A stretch of DNA of 55,455 nucleotides from Lactifluus volemus (taxonomy: Eukaryota > Basidiomycota > Agaricomycetes > Russulales > Russulaceae), in the NCBI GenBank assembly GCA_022376515.1, contig WTXI01000243.1:1-55455 (forward strand). Reading direction: 5' to 3'. This document shows, piece by piece, positions 47,601-55,455 of this stretch; within the stretch, counting starts at the first letter, position 1, and each line of letters begins with the position of its first letter. The position numbers were made by a program, and so were the translations under genes. Below the pieces are notes generated by a model, which saw nothing but the letters and a program-made list of their open reading frames with translations, was not told where the DNA came from and did not search any database.

Positions 47601-50600
47601 TCACGCAGTTCACGGGTGTAGCGAGCATCACAAAACCTTGTACAGTACGGTACACATGAAATGGGAAGCTTTGTGACTGGTGGGGGAGATGTGTGGCGTG
47701 GAATTGACATCAGAGGTATGATGAAGAAAACGAGTTGGAGTACGGAGCGCATGGGACCCGGTGCGATGACGGACGGGCTGCTCAGTGGCATGATGATCAT
47801 CGTCGATGACGGCAGTTTCGGACGCCTCCCCCTATTCCATTGATTGGGGCTGGAAGCGCCGACGGACGGGCAGCGTCATCGCGTTTATTGTTTTATCTTT
47901 CCGTCGTCCCTTGATGTTCAACTCGGGCAGCGCCACTTCCTTTCTAGAGTCGTGCGGCGGCGGAAAATATGCCGCCACCAAATAACTAGAGCACACGTGC
48001 CACGTGGATGAGAAAGAAAAGAGAAAAACCTCCCACGTTTCTCAATTTTACACTTTTCTTCAACAACACAAAATACATACACGTGTTGGATGTAAACCGC
48101 CTCTCTCTGCACCGTATTTTTTTTATTACTAGCCCGTGATGCTCGCCATAATCGTCAACAATGCGTGCGTGTTGTGTTGTGGGGCTAGCTACTAGGCGTG
48201 GCTGCGGTCAAGAAGTAGTGCCGCACGCGTATTCCACACTGACACCTCCATCATTCCGATCATTCGTACCCGATCCTCCATACCAGAAAAAAAAGGCATT
48301 CGACATACCTTTCTACGTATATGCACGCGAGATAAGGGGTAGGGCCCCGGGCACGTTTGTTTAAGCCGCAAAACCAAAAAAAAGTCAGTCCTGTTGCCAG
48401 AAAAACAAAACTGCCGAGAGGAAATTTTGGATAAGCGATTTCCGGATCTTGTCAAGAAGCCGAAGGTGGAGGAGGTGCCATAGGATGATTCCAACTTGAC
48501 GCAATACGATGATGGTGGTGACCAAATTCACGCATGTAATTCATATGAAACGGCTTGAAGGTGGCGCCTACTCGAAATGAGAAACAGGGCCAAAGTATTC
48601 CATCCCCAGGGACAATCATTGCCTTTTTCTTGGACTTTGGTTAAATGTCGACTAGTGCACCGTAATGTGGGGATGTATACCGTACCCATGGAAGTGGTGG
48701 TGGGAGCGCCGTGGATGTAAGACTCCTCTTTGAAAAGCGATGTTCCGTGAGGCATGTTGCCAAATGACACTGCCGAAGGGACGGACCATAATAGTCACGC
48801 GAGCAACAACAAAAGCAAAAGTGCGAAGAAAATTAAAAGAGGTGCCAGTTCCTGCATGTAGGTGCCACCCCTCCAGAAAAAAACGTGGGGAGGCGTGGCG
48901 CTGGATGGTGCACAGCCGCATCGTCATAAGGCCGCGGATCATAGCAAAAGACGTATTTCGGGGGCAAGAAACTACGACACGTGTACATCAGTGCCAGTGA
49001 CCGCCACTGGTTTGAACAACGTGGAAAGGCATGTTTTCACGAGCACAATACAGCACATGGCGCGTATGGATCACTTGGCATCAAGAATCAATAGTTGCCG
49101 CCACTTCGTTGCAACAAATTCATCCATTGTTCTATGAAAAAAAAAAGGTGATGGTGACGGTGAGGGAAGTATCGGACTTCCGAACGATTAATCACCACCC
49201 AAAGATCAAAAGTGATAGCGGCAGTATCAAAACTCGATGTGCCAATAGTTGGTATTGCTTCACGAGGGTCCACGTGCGCAGGCGCAGCCTGTTCTATTGA
49301 ATTCGAAGGTCTATCGCCGAATGCTCCGCGCACCAACCATCATTTGGCTCGGCGGTGTCAGTCAGAGAAATGGATATAGTACACACACACATGAGCCGAG
49401 AAGCGGAGTGGTGGCGGTGGTGGTGGTGGGGAATTGAACGTTGAACCAGATAGCTGGGTCCGCTTGCAAACCTGACAAGATTTTCGGGTACCGCCAGTAT
49501 TCCCGCGGGGATGAAAGATGGCCTAGTTTGGGGTATATGTGTCTCGTTACTACTACCGGTAAGCCAAAGACTCGCGGCATGGCTCAGAACCTGACATTAA
49601 TCCAACACCGTATTTGTAACACAATGCAATAAACCAAAAAGTTGCGCCACCGGACTTGGAGAGGGATATTGGGATAGTTGGGGTTCTTTTGATGGACCTG
49701 GTCCTCAGTTGCTACAAATGTCTTAACTCGTTAGGAGATGCCGAGCAGCGAGCCGGCCGACGTTCGATAACCCAGGAGGCTCTTCTTCTCGTTTCAAGTG
49801 CGTTGGGATCCCAAACTCTCAGGGAACAACAACTACAACAACAACCCAAATAGACCAGACAATCTCGGATTCTCACGCGGGGTTAAGGGTTTTTTGCATG
49901 CAAAGGATACGGGAGCGGAGGGGGAACGGGGGTGCCAGTCCCGGTTGTGTGTACCAGGGCCCTTAGTCAAACCAGCCACTGACCCAATCGCCCGGGTTTG
50001 ATCAAAACAAGCATACGTGGTCAGTGACAGAAAAGAGAATTCAGTAGTGGCACCCCGTAATACCGTAAGTCCCCCGATTCCCCCTCCCCCGAGTGATAGC
50101 GGAGCTCCGGGGCTTCCGGAGCCGGCGCTCTTGTGGCCGCCGACGACTCGGCGACAAGGCGGGTGGGGGCGTCAGAAATTCAAACACGACTACTGAAATA
50201 GCTCACCCCCACCAAAGCAGAAAGTTCGTGTACAGTGATGGCGGGGAGAACGAGGCCATCTTTTTCATTGCCGCGGGTCGCGAGGTAGAATCTCCAAGAA
50301 GGGAGAAACTACGGGAAGAAAAGGAGCCACGGAAAATCGTAAAATGGGCAGCAGCACATCTTAGATAACTGCACGACCGGGGTTGGGGTAACTCCCGGGC
50401 GGAATATATTACGGCAATCATGGGAGAGGAGGGGGATAGAGTAAGGTGAACAAGACTACGGATGTATACAATGTTCCATCAAAATCCGGGGGATCAGAGA
50501 TCTGTCAGGGTTATTGTCGTTTCTCGTTAGCAAATCAACTGGGATACTATCACGTTGCACGCGCAGTCATGAGTCAATGTAACGATGGCTGGTTAGCTAC

Positions 50601-52009
50601 CGTGGAATGGCCCGAGCGACAGTGACTATTGTGGTCGCTTAGCAATGCGATGGCGTTTCAGATTTGAGGGTGACGCCTGGTTGAACGGTGACGAAAAGAA
50701 TACAAATCACGTGGAAAGATGTGGCGTTACGGGACACTGGACGGAAATATGGCGCCCTGAATTTCCACACAGCTCTCTGTTGATCAGACGTTGTAGTCGT
50801 GGCTGTGATCGCAGTCCGGAGAGACAAGGCGGCTAGGAATTATGCACTGTCAACCGTCTGACGCTCGGAATCCAGGGCATCTGAGCTTGCTGTTGCAGGG
50901 AGCCTGCCACCGCGTATGGGAAATCGACGCACTGACGTGGCAATGGGATATAGATCTTATGATTTGAGGTGAGCGCTGTTCCTAAATGGTCAAAATTTGA
51001 GTCGGGTCGGCTTGTTCGCCAGAAGCAGGGGTCCTCGAAATTTGAGGGTTTTATCATGTAAACCGAAAGTGCAATTCTCGGAATAGAAGTGAGTACCAGG
51101 ACTGGGGATCCTAGGACGATCGCGGTTTATCTTTTTCGCTGGCTGATAGCGTAACCTAGGTATTGTGCTTGTGGGAATTTATGTACGTGTACGTGGTGTG
51201 TGAAATCAGGGTTGCGGCAGCGCGGCGGGGCCCGTAAACGGATAACCTCCGCTCTCTCAAGTGCCAATTGGAGTCATAACTCGTCACCCGAGGAAAGCGC
51301 TCCTAGTCCCGCTGGGAAGGTACGAATCGAAGGTGAAAGAAGGTTCCGGAAGGGCTGTGCCGGTAGACTGTTGTGGGAGGGAAGAGGGACGAGTGGCGGT
51401 GTAATATCGTTTCGCATTCCAAGAGGGTTCCTTGGCATCGGAGGACTGTTAGTGGGTGATAAAAGGGGAGTTTACGAGAGAGTATATATGAGAATTCGGC
51501 CAAGATCGAGGAACGACCCCGCGGGAAGTAGAGGGCGCAAATCCGGGTTTCCAAAGAGGAGGGGGGGAGGGGACGGCTATACCGCGCACAATGAAGCCGA
51601 GCGGAGGCACATGGAACGCACATGGGGTGAGAGCTGTACGCCGCACGCCATTGTTTTGGAACCTGGCATTTAAGGCTATGTTGGTGATATTCTAATTCGG
51701 AATTTCTCCGGTAAAGCAATGCAAAAAATACCAATTTGATTAGTCGCCCGCGCCCGTGGCTATGGCTGAACGACGAGGCGCCTAGTTTTAGGTCCAACTC
51801 TTTGGTTGACCGAGTAGTATTAATGTCCTCTAGCAACCGATCCTCTTATAGTCCATCCTCCCCTCTGCTCTCCGCCTCTGCAACTATTTAACCTTTTCCC
51901 CCTCCGGTTATCCATCTAGTCTTTTCCCACTAGATTTTTTCACCAATACACCACCACCATACAGCACACCACTCTCATCCCTCATCACTCCACCACCAAA
52001 CCTTCAGTC
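44650..52009. other. Long gene-poor stretch
   Basis: 7.3 kb without a supportable gene. ORFs such as 46448-46852, 47450-47800, 51200-51673 (+) and 51303-51836 (-) overlap shadows or lack any domain, signal peptide or splice logic. Simple-sequence runs (GTGGTGGTGG near 49415, A9-A10 runs) are common. The last 120 bp form the CT-rich upstream region of DUF6699 gene 3. Confidence 0.5.
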
Positions 52010-52737
52010 ATGTCTACTACCAAGGAGCGACACGCACGTTTCAACGAGAACCCGGTCGCGGAGGTGCGCTCATTCTCATCACCGGCCTCTTCAACCTCGT
52101 CTCTCGCCCCATCACCCGGACCGTCGACACCCCCGCCTCTCCCTGAAGTGGGGTTCAGTTCGCCAGCACATCCTCCGTCTCACTCATCAATATCACCATA
52201 TTCGTCTCCGCAACAATTCCTCGTCTACACGCCATCCCCAACCCCGACTCGCACAATCTCCCTTCATACCTACCCCTCTTCCTCACAACGTGTACCTCCA
52301 TCCCTGGTTGGAGGCACCCAACCTGCGATATGACACGAGCTATCATCACACCCAGCTTAAATTCCACTTGTCCTCGGCCCAACTCGCCGAACCGGCCACC
52401 CACCCACCTTTGCCTACTCTCGCACTTCGTGTCGGCGGTCTTCCCTGGCAGGTCGTTGTTCGGCCAGATGTTCGTCATTCCCCTGGGGGCGCCATTGTCA
52501 CTGTCGCCGACGTCCTCTCTGCTATTCACATCAATCTTCGCATGCACGTCAAGCCAGATGAATACAAAGCCATAGACAAGTCCAGCAAAGTGGGATCTAC
52601 ACGCATTCAAACGTCGCGTTGGCAATGACCCCTTTCAGCTTGGGAAGGGCCTTCGACGAATCGACTTTTTATGTGGACGCGTTTTCGCTCAAGGTCTCGT
52701 CCGTGCGCAGTCGAAGGACAACTTGTGGACTCGTAGT
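52010..52737 (+). pseudogene. DUF6699-type protein 3, two frame breaks
   Basis: ATG at 52010 (MSTTKERHARFNENPVAEVR) with a Ser/Pro linker in frame 1. The domain itself is read in two other frames: NVYLHPWLEAPNLRYDT, LAEPATHPPLP, LPWQVVVRPD and VTVADVLSAIHINLRMHV (frame 2, to about 52590), then AFKRRVGNDPFQLGKGLRR, IDFLCGRVF and LVRAQSKDNLW (frame 3). The first break lies in about 52200-52285 and the second is one extra base near 52588. No GT-AG intron explains either. The domain sequence is otherwise well conserved, so this is a very young pseudogene or a base-calling problem. The upstream region (TATTTAACC, CT-rich, CACCACCACCA) looks like a normal promoter. The 3' end runs into a C9-T11 homopolymer at 52757-52777. 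Confidence 0.6.
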
Positions 52738-52777
52738 TCGTTGAACTCCGCAGTATCCCCCCCCCTTTTTTTTTTGG

Positions 52778-55303
52778 GCTGCCGTCGCAACCGCCATTAC
52801 TCCGAAGATAGGAAAAGAAGAAGTGTATTATTCGTATTGCAACCATCCCCGGCACAAGGTCGCCGAACGCCAAGTATTGTACATCAAACTCGCATCATTC
52901 CACCTCCGCTCACCAACATAATCCCCAAGACATCATCAATCCCTTCTCACATATCCACCGTCGACCCGTACTTTATCCTTCGCCTCTTATTCAATCAGAT
53001 CACCTTCTTGTTGCGGCAGGCACGGACGCCATACCTTTCATTCAGTACACCTTTTTGTTTTCTATTCGTAACACTATTCGTTATCTATGCTTCCTTATCT
53101 CTTTGCAACCACACCATCCCAGCCCGGTCTCATCGCACTGGCTCACGAATAGTTTACGTTACCCTTTTTTAGATCGCTTCGCGCGTCATACTTTTTTTTT
53201 CCCCAGGGTTGGGATACTGTCACGGACGCATTACAAGTCAACAGCATAAACAACATAAACATACATACAAGTATCATTGTCGGGGTTGTAGTTCTAATCA
53301 TGGAAAACAAACAAAAAAGTGGTTTTGGGATACCCCAAACAGTAACTGCCAAACAATGTGAAATATCTTTGCAAGAATTACCACTACCAAATTTGTAGGG
53401 CATACACGGACCGCGAGTTCCGTCATGGCCTCAACAACCAACGAACGCCTGCGGAAGCCAATCCGCGTCGTCAACGGTCATACCCGAGCTACTCACACCT
53501 ACTGATTGTTTTCAACCGGTCTCGTTCCCAACACCATCATGATGGTTTCTGATGCACGTGAACTCGTTGTAAAAAAGGCCACGCGGAAGATGAAACTCAA
53601 CCACAGGTGCGATCGCACTCAAAACACAATGGCAAGTCCTTTTTATATATTTTTATGTTGAACCGGTCAGCGTCTAGCCTCCATCACCCCAAATGATTCT
53701 CCTAGGTTCCCAGGCTCTAGAATCCCAACTCATAAGCTGTTGCATTGCCATGACCATATTTGTGGGGGGCGCAGCCCCCCTACGTATCGGTTTCGCGTTT
53801 ACGATGAATGATTAACCAACCACCCAGAAAACTTCTTTTTCTCACTTTTTTTTTTTTTCGCAAAACGCCGGGTTACCCAAACGTCTCATTGGTTTCTCCG
53901 ATTCTTGCGGCGCCTACGTATTTTGACGGGTATGGGGCTCGCAAGTTGAACTGCGCACATGGTACGTTGTAACCAAACATGGGCGCATTGAATTGTGTGT
54001 GACCAACCGTTGATGTGCTCACATGCGCGCTCTCTCAAGCGTTTAGTCGCAGCCACATTCGCCAAGGCTTCCCTGTAACTTTTTCGTGTTAGTGCCAGCG
54101 TCGGGAATGTGCACGGTTGTGTGCACATGTGTGCGTCTATATAATGCATTTCTATTGGTGCGTCTTGGCGCTTGAACTGTTCAATCACGATCTCCCCCCT
54201 CCCAAAATGGATAAACGGGCATATATCACCCGCCCCTTGCGTTCCTGTCTTCGCATATATTGGCTACATGTCTTGGAACAGAAAGTATCGGATGCTGACT
54301 CGTTAGATGTGTTATACGTACCTCCAGATATAGACGGATCATGTCAAAGCCAAGATAGCCTTGGCCCTGCTTGACAATAACTCATGGCTTCTAGCCCTGT
54401 CGGTTTATTCCGTTGGGCGACCCTGGCAGGCGCTCGGCCGGGTACTCGCGAGGCCGCATTTTGAATACAAAACAGAACCATTGGGGATGACCACCGCAAC
54501 GGCGGTGATATCTGGCATTGGTTTGTGCGCTTTTGTTCAGTTCAGAACATCCCGAATCGGGTACGCAGTTTCGTTGTTCCTACGGACGCACTCTGGACCT
54601 CTCCCCAAAGCCAAAATCATCTTGCGTGTTCTTCCATTCTTGTCGTCAATCGTAATTCCCAAACGCGGATCCATATGACTCGACGCGTTTTGTTCTAGAA
54701 ACTTTTTTTTTTATTCTTACTTTTGGGCAAGACAAGACAAGCTCGCCCATGGAGAACACTCTCTTCCACGGACCGCGAGCAATTGATTGAGACAAATTAC
54801 TATAGTCAATTAGAGGTAGAACAATGATGTTGAGCTAAGCGCGCTTCCCCCGATTTTGGGCCGTGGGAACCTTTCTTGAGAGATGTTTGAAGTTTCCAAA
54901 TACAATTAGTTCAAATCGTCTCCATGACCTGACCGTTTCCTGGAGTGTGCAATAATAGAGTTGGGGGCCCGCTCGTGATCTATCCCCCCTTGGATATGGT
55001 TCCCGTGTCTGCTGATCGCAACGTGACGGCACCCCAAAGGTGCCTTGAAGCTCCGCACAAGACATGAGCATGCGAGGAGCGCAAATTTTTCACACATCCA
55101 AATTTTGTTTTTGCGTGGCCCACACAAGGGAGCGTTGCTGATAGCACGAGGCAACTGTCCACAAAACATGGCCCCCTCCCTCCTTGCACAGCCTTCGCTT
55201 GTCAGAACTTGCCAAAAAGCGCCGGGCGCCACCTCGCTTGCTTGGGAAACGAGGGCTTTGCACAGCAGCAAACAAACTTAGGGGGTAGGGAGGCTACGAT
55301 GGG
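52778..55303. other. Gene-poor right end
   Basis: No gene supported. It contains a 17-bp G6/C6 palindrome at 53764-53780, poly-T runs near 53845 and 54700, and short ORFs on both strands. Confidence 0.5.
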
Positions 55304-55324
55304 TGATGATGATGATGATGATGA
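55304..55324. repeat. (TGA)n microsatellite
   Basis: Seven TGA/GAT units in a row. Confidence 0.8.
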
Positions 55325-55455
55325 ATGATGGGACCGCATGGAGGAAAATACGATTTATATTATAATGATGGATGGATGGGATCGCCCTCCCTCCTACTAC
55401 TCGGAATTTGGAAAGGCGCGAGATCGCTGGGTATCGGGGGGACCCCTTTTAAGCT

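Noticed and set aside
53764..53780. GGGGGGCGCAGCCCCCC palindrome as a terminator-like hairpin
   Set aside because: Intrinsic terminators are not expected in a fungal nuclear genome, and no gene ends here.

Overview
The window reads as nuclear DNA of a filamentous basidiomycete, most likely a mushroom-forming Agaricomycete. Genes are split by many 45-75 nt GT-AG introns with TGAC/TAAC-type branch sites. The recognisable families are typical of that class: F-box/LRR remnants, DUF6535 membrane proteins, DUF6699 proteins, Goodbye-type NLR proteins, metacaspases with an HCNSVYVPW block, and N-acylated G-domain proteins. I saw no prokaryotic operon, tRNA, rRNA or CRISPR. All gene models were spliced by hand. 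Where I call a model closed, the exon lengths sum to a multiple of three and the frame is open throughout.

Left third (1-19.5 kb): a broken F-box gene tail is followed by four paralogous GTPase-like genes. A (1539, +) is a pseudogene. B (4461, +), C (13329, +) and D (16978-19519, -) look usable. Each starts with a myristoylation/palmitoylation-type end (MGNCC, MGNCY, or MGNK in A), then a disordered Pro/Ser/Arg-rich linker, a P-loop G domain, and a conserved C-terminal block around MGYIVDL. A DUF6535 four-TM gene (10286-12933, -) sits between B and C, and a probable DUF6535 relic lies between C and D.

Middle (20-30 kb): an NLR gene (22509-27300, +; Goodbye - NACHT - ankyrin; about 1443 aa) lies between two metacaspase genes that are direct repeats of each other (20592-22400 and 28246-30153, both -). 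The left metacaspase is head-to-head with the NLR across only 108 bp. It has an intact reading frame, but its catalytic cysteine is serine. The right copy keeps the His/Cys dyad. The NLR ankyrin array contains six near-identical 66-residue double repeats.

Right half (30-55 kb): gene-poor sequence holding three DUF6699-type genes (37873-39173 -, 43050-44649 -, 52010-52737 +), the last with two frame breaks, and a 67-bp-armed inverted repeat at 33041-33232.

Working interpretation (inference): 1.5-30 kb is a rapidly evolving accessory island. It combines an intracellular receptor, an active and a predicted-inactive caspase-like protease, and lipid-anchored GTPases. This is a plausible fungal immunity, allorecognition or regulated cell-death locus.
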